DNA from: OFTM10 sp964196195
Lineage (GTDB): Bacteria > Actinomycetota > Acidimicrobiia > Acidimicrobiales > Aldehydirespiratoraceae
Direction: 5' to 3'
Assembly: GCA_964196195.1 (NCBI GenBank)
Contig: CAXMSE010000094.1
Coordinates: forward strand, 1-28,473
DNA: 28,473 bases
The notes under the pieces are model-generated. The model did not search any database and was not told where the DNA came from. It saw only the letters and a program-made list of their open reading frames with translations. Position 1 is the stretch's first letter, and each line of letters starts with the position of its first letter. The position numbers were made by a program, and so were the translations under genes. Below are positions 14,205 to 22,128 of the stretch, piece after piece.

Positions 14205-14798
14205 TCAGATCTTGCGGATCACATCACCCTGACGAATCGTTCCGGGCACCAACACACGGGCGTTCACGCCACGAAGCCTCAGTTCCTTCCCAAGCTCGCT
14301 GTTTACGAAACGGTGTGCCTCCAGGCCGAAGCGCCGGGTGAACTTGCCGCAGCCCGAGTGCGGCTGGTCCGTGATCTCAATGATGGCCCCCTCGCCGTTG
14401 GGGTGATAGTCGCCACTCATGTCGATCACCGCGTCGCCGATCGCCAGCCTGGTCCATGCGGGCAGGTTGATAGCACTGAGATCGAGGTCGACAACCAGTT
14501 GATCCCCCGCCAGATGCATCCGGTCGGGTCGTTGAGCCACCAAGGCCAGCACCCGGCTGTTCATGATGTTGATCTGCATATCCGGGTGTGAGGTGCCGTC
14601 ATCGGTGCGGCGAGATCCCCTCACATTCCAGCTGTCGCCCGCGAGTCCTTCCTCGGTATTGAGTTCACCGATGTCGAGCACGACCCGCTCACCCTCGGTG
14701 GGCCGCTGCACGATCATTTCGAGTCGACCGTCGTCGGTCGGCGACTGCCTGATGAGCTCGAGCCCGGCCTCCAGCTGTTCGGTGGTGAGATGATCCAT
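14205..14798 (-). CDS. MOSC-domain protein
   Basis: Encodes 197 residues from the ATG at 14798. The central and C-terminal part is a MOSC fold (molybdenum-cofactor sulfurase C-terminal type), with GERVVLDIGELNTEEGLAGD (36-55), DMQINIMNSRVLALVA, a DQLVVDLDLSAINLPAWTRLAIGD strand-turn region (given here only as landmarks at about 99-122), and the motif DQPHSGCGKF (145-154) whose Cys150 matches the conserved MOSC cysteine. Stand-alone MOSC proteins are thought to handle sulfur or Mo-cofactor intermediates; the exact role is unknown. It lies 41 bases downstream of the GNAT gene on the same strand. A broken paralogue of its last 58 residues lies at 10587-10763. Confidence 0.88.
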   Translation of the reverse strand: MDHLTTEQLEAGLELIRQSPTDDGRLEMIVQRPTEGERVVLDIGELNTEEGLAGDSWNVRGSRRTDDGTSHPDMQINIMNSRVLALVAQRPDRMHLAGDQLVVDLDLSAINLPAWTRLAIGDAVIDMSGDYHPNGEGAIIEITDQPHSGCGKFTRRFGLEAHRFVNSELGKELRLRGVNARVLVPGTIRQGDVIRKI

Positions 14799-14839
14799 CG
14801 CAGCAGTCTGGCCGATCGACAGACCCGGCGTCTGGATTC

Positions 14840-15289
14840 TCAGAGCAGGTGCTCCAGGTGGATGTCGCCATCGCTCTCGCCCACGCGTAGAAAGCCACAC
14901 GATTCATAGAACGCCACCGCGTCGGCCCAGGGGACGTCGGTCGACACGTGGAGGACCCCCATGCCACGGCGAGCCGCCCGAGTCACGAGTTCGGCAAGGA
15001 GCTCTCGACCCAGACCGACCCCCTGATGTGCTTGCGCAACCGACATACGCAGGACGCGACCATCCTCAGGTCCCCAGCCGATCAGAGTCCCAGTGGCGAC
15101 GATCGCTCCATCCAACTCGCCCACCAGAAGCTCGCCACCCGCATCGACATAGCTGGCCCACAGATCATCGCTGTCGGGATTCGCGCTCGGATCGAACCGA
15201 GACCCCCATCGCTGACGCATCCCTTCCTGGATCAGGCCGGCGACGTCGGGCTGATCGTCAGGCACAAAATCGCGGATCAGGAAAGCCAC
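14840..15289 (-). CDS. GNAT-family N-acetyltransferase
   Basis: Encodes 149 residues. Motif A is VLRMSVAQAHQGVGLGRELL, with the QGVGLG acetyl-CoA pyrophosphate loop, followed by motif B (AVAFYESCGFLRVG). The N-terminal LIRDFVPDDQPDVAGLIQEG is the usual substrate-side start. The best start is GTG at 15289, which lies inside the last codons of the upstream adenosine deaminase gene, giving a 13-base overlap; a GGAG two bases ahead is closer than normal. The open frame continues to 15382, but only in the deaminase's shadow. The acceptor substrate is not predictable. Confidence 0.88.
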   Translation of the reverse strand: MAFLIRDFVPDDQPDVAGLIQEGMRQRWGSRFDPSANPDSDDLWASYVDAGGELLVGELDGAIVATGTLIGWGPEDGRVLRMSVAQAHQGVGLGRELLAELVTRAARRGMGVLHVSTDVPWADAVAFYESCGFLRVGESDGDIHLEHLL

Positions 15290-16272
15290 TGCTCCACTCG
15301 GTCGACGGGAGCAAAACTCTCGACCAGGGAGTTCGTCGCCAGTTCGGCCAGCCCGTCCTCGTCGAGCGCGGCGAGGTTCCATGCATGTTTGTATTCGGTG
15401 AGAAGATCGGTGCTGAACATGGGTGGATCGTCGGAGCCGAGGGTGACGGTGACGCCCGCATCGAGCATCGCCGCGAGGGGATGATCCTCCAACGATTCAA
15501 CCGCGACAAGAGCAACATTGCTACCGGGGCAGACATCACAAGCGATCCCCTTTTCCACGAGCATGGCGAGCACCTCAGGGTCGCCGACCGCACCGATGCC
15601 GTGTTGGATGCGTTCCGCTCCGAACTCCTCGATCGCATGGCGCACCTCCCATGCCGGCCCGTGTTCTCCAGCGTGGCTGACGGTGTGCAGTCCCGCATCA
15701 CGAGCCCGCTCGAACGCCGATCCGAAATCCTCGGTCTGCCAGTTGTCGGCCGGACCTCCCAGACCAATCCCCGCCACCCGCGGGTGAGTTTGGGCCAGAA
15801 CCACATCGAGCGCCCGGTGAGCGGCATCGGCTCCCAGATGGGGAGATAGATCGGGGAGCAGCAGCGACGAGATGCCGAGGTCGGCCTCGGCCCGTTCGCA
15901 GCCCGCCACGATACCTCCGAGCACTTCTGACCAGTCCGCTTCGCGTTCGATGATGTGGTAGCTCGACGACACATGGAACTCCACGTGGACCGCCCCCTGG
16001 CGATGGGCGGTATGGAGATAGTCCTCGGCGATACGCGCGAAATCGTCGCCGTCACGGAGCAGCCCGCACACGAAGAAATAGCGAGCGAGAAACATCGGAA
16101 AGCCGTCGAAACGGAGCCACTCACGGATGCCTTCGACGTCGCTGGCGGGCGCCTCCGCTCCGTGACGCTTCGCCAGGCTGAGCATGGTGGCGGGATCAAC
16201 CGAACCCTCGAGGTGGACATGGAGTTCGGCTTTGGGCAGAGCGCGGGCGAAGTCGGCGGGGAAGGGAGTCAT
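15277..16272 (-). CDS. add: Adenosine deaminase family protein
   Basis: Encodes 331 residues of the zinc amidohydrolase fold. Every catalytic landmark is present: zinc ligands in AELHVHLEGS (H18, H20), H200 in HAGE with the proton-relay E203, H224 in RIQHG, and D281/D282 in GSDDPPMF. CPGSN (248-252) is the usual substrate-loop motif. These enzymes convert adenosine to inosine in purine salvage. Some family members act on aminodeoxyfutalosine in menaquinone synthesis, or on adenine, and sequence alone does not exclude those. Its stop overlaps the acetyltransferase start. It is divergent from the DUF2207 gene, with 62 bases between the two starts. Confidence 0.93.
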   Translation of the reverse strand: MTPFPADFARALPKAELHVHLEGSVDPATMLSLAKRHGAEAPASDVEGIREWLRFDGFPMFLARYFFVCGLLRDGDDFARIAEDYLHTAHRQGAVHVEFHVSSSYHIIEREADWSEVLGGIVAGCERAEADLGISSLLLPDLSPHLGADAAHRALDVVLAQTHPRVAGIGLGGPADNWQTEDFGSAFERARDAGLHTVSHAGEHGPAWEVRHAIEEFGAERIQHGIGAVGDPEVLAMLVEKGIACDVCPGSNVALVAVESLEDHPLAAMLDAGVTVTLGSDDPPMFSTDLLTEYKHAWNLAALDEDGLAELATNSLVESFAPVDRVEQWLS

Positions 16273-16322
16273 AAGGGATCACGACGCTAGCTGCTCTCCT
16301 CGATCGGCGTTGCTTCACCATC

Positions 16323-16328
16323 TAGCGT
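16323..16328 (+). promoter_or_regulatory. -10 element for leaderless DUF2207 gene
   Basis: TAGCGT lies 6 bases before the ATG at 16335 with no ribosome binding site between. Confidence 0.5.
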
Positions 16329-16334
16329 CAGGTC

Positions 16335-18080
16335 ATGCCCATCACCCGTCGTCGTCGGTTTGCCGTGCTCCTCACCGTTGTTGGCGCAGTGCTGATCGGC
16401 GTGGGCGCGGCCACCACCTCGCTGGCGGCCGACACCGAACGGATCGGCGCCTACTGGGTGAGCGCGGAGCTCACCGACTCCGGTCTCCGTGTCAGCGAGG
16501 TAATCGACTACGACTTCGGCATCCAGAGCCGCCATGGCATCTATCGAACGATCCCCGACGTGGTGCAGGGTTCGATCAGCGTCGAGTCGCCAACCGCCCC
16601 CGATCATGCCGAGATCAGCACCAGCTATGGCACCACCACGATAAAGATCGGTGATGCTGCTCGAACCATCAACGGCAGACACCGCTACCGCATCGACTAC
16701 ACGCTCGCTTCCGATGCCGTCGTTCAGGGCGGTGTCCTTTCATACAACGCGGTTGGCGACGAGTGGACGGTGCCGATCAATAACTTCGAGTTGAAGCTGG
16801 TGGTCAGCGCAGAACTCGACTCCCCGAGATGTGCGATGGGCACGGCCTGGGACGAGAGAGCTTGCAACATCGTCGGTTCGTCTCTCGAGCCATGGTGGAC
16901 AGTCGAACGAGATCACATCGATCCAGGCGACGCACTCACTGTGTCGGGGCGACTTGGCCCAGCCGACCACGCTGCAGTCGTGCTGCTCGCGCCCACCGGA
17001 GCCGCTACCGACCCGGGATCGGGCATCGTGGCGCCCTTCCTCCTCGCCCTGATCGCCGCCCTCGCAATCTCCATCCCCACCATCATCGTGGTGCGCCGGG
17101 CCGGCCGAGAGCGGGTGTGGAGCGGAGGCGCGGCTGATGCCGCATGGGGAGAGATCGACGACGAGATGCCGTCAGAGCGCATCGACGAACGTTCCCTGGC
17201 CGAACTGGCCACCATCGAGTTCGAACCGCCGCGAGATATGAGCGCGGTGGAAGGAGGGCTCGTCATCGACGAAAGGGTGAGGGATCACCACCTCTCGGCC
17301 TGGTTGCTCGAATCTGCGATCAGGGATGAGATATCGATCAGCGGCCAGACGAAGCCTGTCCTACATCGTGGAGATGCACCACCGCATCCGACCGTGCACC
17401 CAATCCTCGACGCCATGTTCGGTGATCGCCAGGAAATCGAGCTCGGAAGTTACGACAAGGGGTTCACCGAAGGCTGGTCGCGGCTCAAATCCGACCTCGA
17501 CGACTGGCTCAACGGATCTCCCCACTGGGACAGCTCGGGCCGCCGTCGGCGCACGCTTGCTCGCGTGGCCGGCATCGTCACGTTCCTCGTCGGGTTGGCG
17601 GTCCTCGCGTTCGGGGTGGTCGGCGCGAGTCGAGATGGCGGAGGAGAGGCCACGATCATCATCGGTGCGGCCATTGCCGGTGTTGGAGCGGCCGTGGTCG
17701 TTCACTCCTTCGAGTTGCTCGTGCGTACCGAGATGGGCTCCGCCTATTGGCTCAGGGTGGAGTCGTTTCGTCGTTTCCTTCACAACTCAGAGGCCCGCCA
17801 CGTCAACGAGGCAGCCGAGAAAGGCGTGTTACGCCACTACACGGCGTGGGCCGTCGCCCTCGACGAGGCCGACAACTGGTTCGAGGCGGTCGACACCGCA
17901 GCGCGCAACGATCCCTCGCTGCGTTCGAATTTTGGGCGCGACCTCGCCTTCGTCACCCTGGGAAGCCACATCGCCACGGCCTCCAGCGCGGCGTCCACCG
18001 CTCCGAGTTCGTCGGGTGGTGGCGGCTTCAGCGGAGGTGCAGGAGGGGGCGGTGGTGGTGGCGGAGGCGGCAGCTGGTGA
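16335..18080 (+). CDS. DUF2207-domain membrane protein
   Basis: Encodes 581 residues. A signal/anchor helix (7-31) is followed by an extracytoplasmic DUF2207 domain (about 33-220) that begins with the family's IGAYWVSAELTDSGLRVSEV, then HGIYRTIPDV. Membrane helices lie at about 235-255, 415-435 and 440-460, with a cytoplasmic region between the first and second. The end is a low-complexity Gly/Ser tail (GGGGFSGGAGG then polyglycine and SW), a known feature of this family often preceded by a metal- or membrane-associated segment. Function is unknown for the family. It is a single gene with no operon partners in the same direction. Confidence 0.9.
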   Translation: MPITRRRRFAVLLTVVGAVLIGVGAATTSLAADTERIGAYWVSAELTDSGLRVSEVIDYDFGIQSRHGIYRTIPDVVQGSISVESPTAPDHAEISTSYGTTTIKIGDAARTINGRHRYRIDYTLASDAVVQGGVLSYNAVGDEWTVPINNFELKLVVSAELDSPRCAMGTAWDERACNIVGSSLEPWWTVERDHIDPGDALTVSGRLGPADHAAVVLLAPTGAATDPGSGIVAPFLLALIAALAISIPTIIVVRRAGRERVWSGGAADAAWGEIDDEMPSERIDERSLAELATIEFEPPRDMSAVEGGLVIDERVRDHHLSAWLLESAIRDEISISGQTKPVLHRGDAPPHPTVHPILDAMFGDRQEIELGSYDKGFTEGWSRLKSDLDDWLNGSPHWDSSGRRRRTLARVAGIVTFLVGLAVLAFGVVGASRDGGGEATIIIGAAIAGVGAAVVVHSFELLVRTEMGSAYWLRVESFRRFLHNSEARHVNEAAEKGVLRHYTAWAVALDEADNWFEAVDTAARNDPSLRSNFGRDLAFVTLGSHIATASSAASTAPSSSGGGGFSGGAGGGGGGGGGGSW

Positions 18081-18237
18081 CATAGCCGGTCGGTCCGAAC
18101 AGGGCTGACGGCCTGCGCACACTGTTAGTCATGCTCACATCCGATTCTCCCGCGGCATCGGTGGGCGCCGCGTTCGAAACCAACTTCGCCATGGAAAACC
18201 AGAAGGCGTCTCCGGCCAGGGTTGAGCGCTCCTGGGT

Positions 18238-18909
18238 TCAGAGGTGCTTGGTCGCCTCCTTGATGGACAGGGGAGACAGCCGGCCTGACTTCTCCGAGCA
18301 GTAGCGGCGCACGGCGTCGGGGGCGGTGCGGCCGTATTGGCGCAACGCCCAGCCGATCGCCTTGCGATAGAAGAAGTCGTGTTCGTGGGCGCGGGCATCG
18401 CAGTAGGCGAACAGCCGCTCCTCGTCGGTGTGTTCCTTGAAGCGGAGCTGGTGCAGGATCGCAGCCCGAGCGACCCACAGATTGTCGGACCTGATCCATT
18501 CGTCCATCACCACCACGGACTCGGGATGGCGTTCGACGATGCTGCCGAGAAGATGGCCGGCGATCTCGTCGACGGTGTCCCACCAGCTATGAGTGATGAT
18601 TAACTCGTGAACGAGAGGCAGCGACTCCGGCGTGAGCAGGATCTGTTTCCGACGCAGAACCCCCACCGCGGCGTAGTGAAACTCTCGCGGTGTGAGCTGG
18701 TAGCAGCGCCGAGCAAACTCATGCAGTTCCTCAGCCGACGCCGGCTGCCCTGCAGCGCGAAGCACCTGCCCACAGCTCGTCTTTCGGGGACCGGCGGCAA
18801 TCCCGAGAAACTCGAACTGGTCGCGCATGTAGGCCTTCATCCGGACTGCTCGGACCGGATCGGCCATCTCTACGAAAGCCAGCTGGATACCGGTAGCGAG
18901 CCTGAGCAC
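18238..18909 (-). CDS. AlkD-like DNA alkylation repair glycosylase
   Basis: Encodes 223 residues in the frame from GTG 18909; an ATG at 18867 (MADPVRAVRMKAYMRDQFEF) is an equally good start and fits family N-termini. All-helical HEAT-like repeats. Landmarks are FLGIAAGPRK (34-43), SWWDTVDEIAGHLLG (108-122) containing the Trp/Asp pair (W110, D114) that corresponds to the AlkD lesion-binding site, LWVARAAILHQLRFKEHTDE (144-163), FFYRKAIGWALRQYGR (179-194) with the third conserved Trp W187, and LSPLSIKEATKHL at the end. AlkD enzymes remove N3- and N7-alkylated purines without base flipping. It lies downstream of the acyl-CoA dehydrogenase and phosphohistidine-domain genes on the same strand. Confidence 0.92.
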   Translation of the reverse strand: MLRLATGIQLAFVEMADPVRAVRMKAYMRDQFEFLGIAAGPRKTSCGQVLRAAGQPASAEELHEFARRCYQLTPREFHYAAVGVLRRKQILLTPESLPLVHELIITHSWWDTVDEIAGHLLGSIVERHPESVVVMDEWIRSDNLWVARAAILHQLRFKEHTDEERLFAYCDARAHEHDFFYRKAIGWALRQYGRTAPDAVRRYCSEKSGRLSPLSIKEATKHL

Positions 18910-18966
18910 TTCGCCGAGCGAGTGAGGCGGGAGGTGTCCGCTGGTAAGGGTGCCTGCACCCTCGGA

Positions 18967-19350
18967 TTACTCGCCTCCGTCGGTCCCGCCAGCGAGACCG
19001 ACAGTTCCCGTTGTGCCGTCAACTTCGATCAGCTCGCCGACATCGACCCTCGTATCACCCAACAGGACGTGGTCGTCGGCGATAGCCATGCCCTCGACCG
19101 ACAGGACGGCAGGAATCGCCGAGGCCCTCGTGACCACCGCGGCGTGGCTGTCGTGGCCACCAACAAGGGTGATCACGCCGGCAGACTTCACCATCGCCGC
19201 CACATCCCCGGGCGACGACGTGTGCAGAGCCAGCACCACCGGTAGGCCCTCATCCACATCGTCGAGCGCATCGTCGACATCGACATGCAGATGGCCCACA
19301 CCCCTACCGGGCGATACCGCGAGCCCCGAGGCCAAGCGCCGACCCTGCAC
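18967..19350 (-). CDS. Stand-alone PEP-utilising phosphohistidine swivel domain
   Basis: Encodes 127 residues consisting of only the mobile phosphohistidine domain found in the middle of pyruvate phosphate dikinase, PEP synthase and enzyme I. It shows LASGLAVSPGRGVGHL at the start, the catalytic loop GGHDSHAAVVTRASAIPAVL (64-83) with the phospho-accepting His69, and the closing LIEVDGTTGTVGLAGG. No ATP-grasp or PEP-binding TIM-barrel domain is fused or encoded adjacently. The start is GTG at 19350, 8 bases after the acyl-CoA dehydrogenase stop, without a clear ribosome binding site, so it is probably co-transcribed. It could be a phosphate carrier working with a separate kinase, or the surviving end of a larger gene. 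Confidence 0.82.
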   Translation of the reverse strand: MQGRRLASGLAVSPGRGVGHLHVDVDDALDDVDEGLPVVLALHTSSPGDVAAMVKSAGVITLVGGHDSHAAVVTRASAIPAVLSVEGMAIADDHVLLGDTRVDVGELIEVDGTTGTVGLAGGTDGGE

Positions 19351-19358
19351 AGGAGTGA

Positions 19359-20609
19359 TCAGTTCTTGGGCAGATCCTTGAAGGGTGTGTCCTTGCCGGG
19401 ACCTGGTTCACGGGGGAGGCCGAGGACTCGCTCGCCGATGATGTTGCGCTGGATCTCATCGGTGCCGCCGTAGATGGAGGGACCGGGAGAAAACATCGTG
19501 GTGGTGGCCAGGGAGCCTCCCGTGGACTTGTCGTCCGCGCCTGTGAGCATGCCGTCGGCACCGATCACACTGTTGCCGACCTCCCTGAAGGAGCGGAACA
19601 GATCGCTCATGACGAGCTTGCCGATGTTGGGTTCGGCGCCAGTGCGTTGCTTGGGGTCCCTGCCCCTCAGGGTCGAGAGCCGGTTGACCTCGATCTTGGA
19701 CCAGAGGCGGACCAGATCCTGGCGGAGCACCGGATCGGTGATGCGGCCGTTCTTGACCGCGGCATCGGCGTAGAACTTCCACAGGCCGGGCCCGATCGGC
19801 GGAATGCCACGCTCCCCGCCCTCTCGCTGGGTGAAATCGCTGACATTGCGACCCCGGGCGGAAACCTTCCCTGATCCAGAAGCGCTGGCCGGGCTCTTCC
19901 CGGCGGAGCCGAGTGACGCCCGTTCGAACATCAAGGTGGTGTTGGCCGCCGCCCACCCGTGATTGAGCTCGCCGATGATGTTGGCGTCGGAAACACGAGC
20001 CTCGTCGAGGAACACCTCGTTGAACATAGCCGAGCCGGTCATCTCCACCAGAGGGCGCACGGTGACGCCGGGCTGGTCCATATCGAAGGCGAACCAGGTG
20101 ATGCCCTTGTGTTTCGGCGCGTTGGGATCGGTACGGGCGATGAGCATTCCCATATCGGCGATCTGGCCGCCCGACGTCCACACCTTCTGACCGGTGATTA
20201 TCCACTCTTCGCCGTCCTTCTCGGCCTTGGTGGCGAGTCCAGCGAGGTCCGAGCCGGCACCCGGCTCAGAGAAGAGCTGGCACCAGCCGACGCTTCCGTC
20301 GAGGATCGAGGGAAGGAACTCGTCGATCTGCTCCTGGGTACCGTGGGTAGCGATGGTGGGAGCGGCCAGCATTCGGCCCAGCCCAGTGGGTGGGCCCATC
20401 ACCTTGCGGTCGGCCATGGTCGCCATGACCGTCGCGGCTTGGGCACGATTCCAGCCCTTGCCAAAAGCATTCTCGGGAAGGATCGGATGGGCGTAGCCGC
20501 TCGGACCGAGTAGGTCCCACCACTCTCCCACGGTCAGCTCTTCGCTCCAGTTGGCATCGAGCCAGGCGTCGACCTCGGCCCGCACCTCTTCCACACTCAG
20601 TTCGCTCAT
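19359..20609 (-). CDS. Acyl-CoA dehydrogenase
   Basis: Encodes 416 residues of the flavin-dependent acyl-CoA dehydrogenase family. The FAD/substrate motif WCQLFSEPGAGSDLAGLATK and the FAD-contact EEWIITGQKVWTSGG are in the middle domain. ITWFAFDMDQPGVTVRPLVE follows, and the C-terminal YGGTDEIQRNIIGERVLGLP is the family's FAD-binding end signature. An insertion of about 35 residues rich in Ser/Gly/Lys (about 243-278) lies in the C-terminal helical region. It would oxidise an acyl-CoA to the 2-enoyl-CoA; sterol or branched-chain side chains are possible in actinobacteria but the substrate is not determinable. The leaderless start at 20609 follows TAACAT. Confidence 0.95.
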   Translation of the reverse strand: MSELSVEEVRAEVDAWLDANWSEELTVGEWWDLLGPSGYAHPILPENAFGKGWNRAQAATVMATMADRKVMGPPTGLGRMLAAPTIATHGTQEQIDEFLPSILDGSVGWCQLFSEPGAGSDLAGLATKAEKDGEEWIITGQKVWTSGGQIADMGMLIARTDPNAPKHKGITWFAFDMDQPGVTVRPLVEMTGSAMFNEVFLDEARVSDANIIGELNHGWAAANTTLMFERASLGSAGKSPASASGSGKVSARGRNVSDFTQREGGERGIPPIGPGLWKFYADAAVKNGRITDPVLRQDLVRLWSKIEVNRLSTLRGRDPKQRTGAEPNIGKLVMSDLFRSFREVGNSVIGADGMLTGADDKSTGGSLATTTMFSPGPSIYGGTDEIQRNIIGERVLGLPREPGPGKDTPFKDLPKN

Positions 20610-20615
20610 GACGAC

Positions 20616-20621
20616 ATGTTA
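20616..20621 (-). promoter_or_regulatory. -10 element for leaderless acyl-CoA dehydrogenase
   Basis: TAACAT on the minus strand lies 6 bases before the ATG at 20609, with no Shine-Dalgarno. Confidence 0.5.
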
Positions 20622-20690
20622 GCGAGCGTTCACAAGCGGTACAGCACCAAGCGGCGGATTACACACCCACAGGAGAGGCCGAATGAGTCC

Positions 20691-21596
20691 TCAGCAGTCT
20701 GGGTCTTCGCAGGGGTGGCACTCGGCCTGGATGGTTACATGTCCGATGCCGTGCTCGGCGAGCACAGCGGTGAGCCGGCGCATTACCAACTGGGCGTCAT
20801 GAAGCTGATCGGTGTCGACCTGCACATGAGCGGTGAGGCTGAGCGTCGCGCCATCGAGAGTGCGTACATGCATGTGATGGGCATCGGTCACCAGAGGGTC
20901 CGAGAGCAACAACTCCCGAAGTTCATCCGGGTCGACCCCCACCGGCACCCCATCGAGAAGAACCCGAAGCGACACTCGGGCCAAACGGACCGCCGACCAC
21001 ACAATCAGAGCGACGACCGCCAAGGAGGCAACCGAGTCGATCCAACCCTCATCGGTGAGCAGTACCGCGATCCCTCCGATGAGCACGACGAGCGACCCCA
21101 GAGCATCAGCCACGAGATGCAGCACCGCCCCTTCGACGTTGAGGGAACCGCCATGGGCTCCGTGCAGCCACCGTGCGCTTGCCCCGTTCACGACGAGACC
21201 GGCGACCGCGATCACCACAACTCCCCCGCCATCGATGTCGTGATCGCCCGAAAGACGATTGATTGCTTCCACGGTCACCAGCACCGCCCCAGCAAGGAGG
21301 AGCACGGCGTGGGCCAGTCCGCCAAGGGCATCGGCGCGCCGAAAGCCGAAGCTGTAGCGGCCGGTGGCCGGCCGGACCACAAGGGCTGCGATCCCCACAG
21401 CCATCACCAGTGACACGACATCGCTGGCCTGGTGCACCGAGTCAGCGAGAAGGGCAAGTGACCCGAACGCGAGCGCGCCCACCACCTGAACCACCAGCAG
21501 CACCGTGTTGGCACCTGCGGCGAGCCCGAGAGCACCGGTGGTGCTAGGACCGTGTTCGTGACTGTGGGGGTGGCCAGAGTCGGCCGTAAACGTCAT
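20691..21596 (-). CDS. Cation diffusion facilitator (Zn/Co/Cd exporter)
   Basis: Encodes 301 residues from the ATG at 21596, which has GGAGG 6 bases ahead. An N-terminal His-rich tail (HPHSHEHG) precedes six membrane helices. The transport-site motifs are ADSVHQASDV (51-60; D52, H55, D59) in helix 2 and HLVADALGS in helix 5. A cytoplasmic C-terminal ferredoxin-like domain follows, with HHMHVRTLDG and HVTIQAECHPCEDPDC at the end. CzcD/ZitB-type members export zinc, cobalt or cadmium by proton antiport. No metal-responsive regulator is adjacent. Confidence 0.93.
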   Translation of the reverse strand: MTFTADSGHPHSHEHGPSTTGALGLAAGANTVLLVVQVVGALAFGSLALLADSVHQASDVVSLVMAVGIAALVVRPATGRYSFGFRRADALGGLAHAVLLLAGAVLVTVEAINRLSGDHDIDGGGVVVIAVAGLVVNGASARWLHGAHGGSLNVEGAVLHLVADALGSLVVLIGGIAVLLTDEGWIDSVASLAVVALIVWSAVRLARVSLRVLLDGVPVGVDPDELRELLLSDPLVTDAHHMHVRTLDGATLSLTAHVQVDTDQLHDAQLVMRRLTAVLAEHGIGHVTIQAECHPCEDPDC

Positions 21597-21705
21597 TTCC
21601 GACCTCCGAGAGCCTCCCGACGATGCTACCCGGCACCCTGGCGTCGGCCCCGCTGCTCCTCCTTCAGCCGCGGTATCCATGTCGCCGATACCCGACAGGA
21701 CCCGC

Positions 21706-21711
21706 TACGGT
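21706..21711 (+). promoter_or_regulatory. -10 element for leaderless small hypothetical
   Basis: TACGGT lies 8 bases before the GTG at 21720. Confidence 0.4.
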
Positions 21712-21719
21712 TTGCACCC

Positions 21720-22121
21720 GTGACGACCACCTCAGAACTCCAGGGCCAGTCCTACAAGCGAGGCGAAAAAGTCCGGCTCGTCGACGACATCGCAGGCTAT
21801 CCCTCGGGCTCGAAGGGCAAGGTTGCCGTAGCCAACGGGATGACCTGGAAGCGCTACTGGGTGCGCTTCGCCGACGGCACCGCGGCGGGCCACGTCGACC
21901 ATGATTCGCTGGTTCGGGCCAAGGACTACGACAACTTCCTCGTGCTTCGTGAGCGGGAGACGATCGAGGCCGAGAACGCCGCCGAGGAAGCGACCAACGC
22001 ACCGGCCTCCGCCCCCGCCGAGCAGGTCGGTGGAAGCGACGGCGTGGTGATCAATGGCGTCACCGTTCCCCAACTCCTGCTCGATCGCGCCGCCTCCGCG
22101 CGCGTTCGCCTCGGCGGCTAG
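21720..22121 (+). CDS. Hypothetical protein with SH3-like N-terminal part
   Basis: Encodes 133 residues from the GTG at 21720; the frame is open upstream to 21552 but through the start of the divergent CDF gene. Residues 12-55 (KRGEKVRLVDDIAGYPSGSK, GKVAVANGMTWKRYWVRFADG) read as a small SH3/KOW-like beta barrel, followed by an acidic Glu/Ala helix and a tail ending in VVINGVTVPQLLLDRAASAR. I do not recognise a named family. The end may be a short helical partner-binding motif. It has no predicted membrane segment or signal peptide. Confidence 0.75.
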   Translation: MTTTSELQGQSYKRGEKVRLVDDIAGYPSGSKGKVAVANGMTWKRYWVRFADGTAAGHVDHDSLVRAKDYDNFLVLRERETIEAENAAEEATNAPASAPAEQVGGSDGVVINGVTVPQLLLDRAASARVRLGG

Positions 22122-22128
22122 CTCACCA

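Noticed and set aside
18131..18304. 57-codon plus-strand frame (MLTSDSPAASVGAAFETNFA...) after the DUF2207 gene
   Set aside because: Faintly like an acyl-CoA carboxylase N-terminus, but it has no ribosome site or clear -10, and its second half is antisense to the AlkD gene; too short to support.
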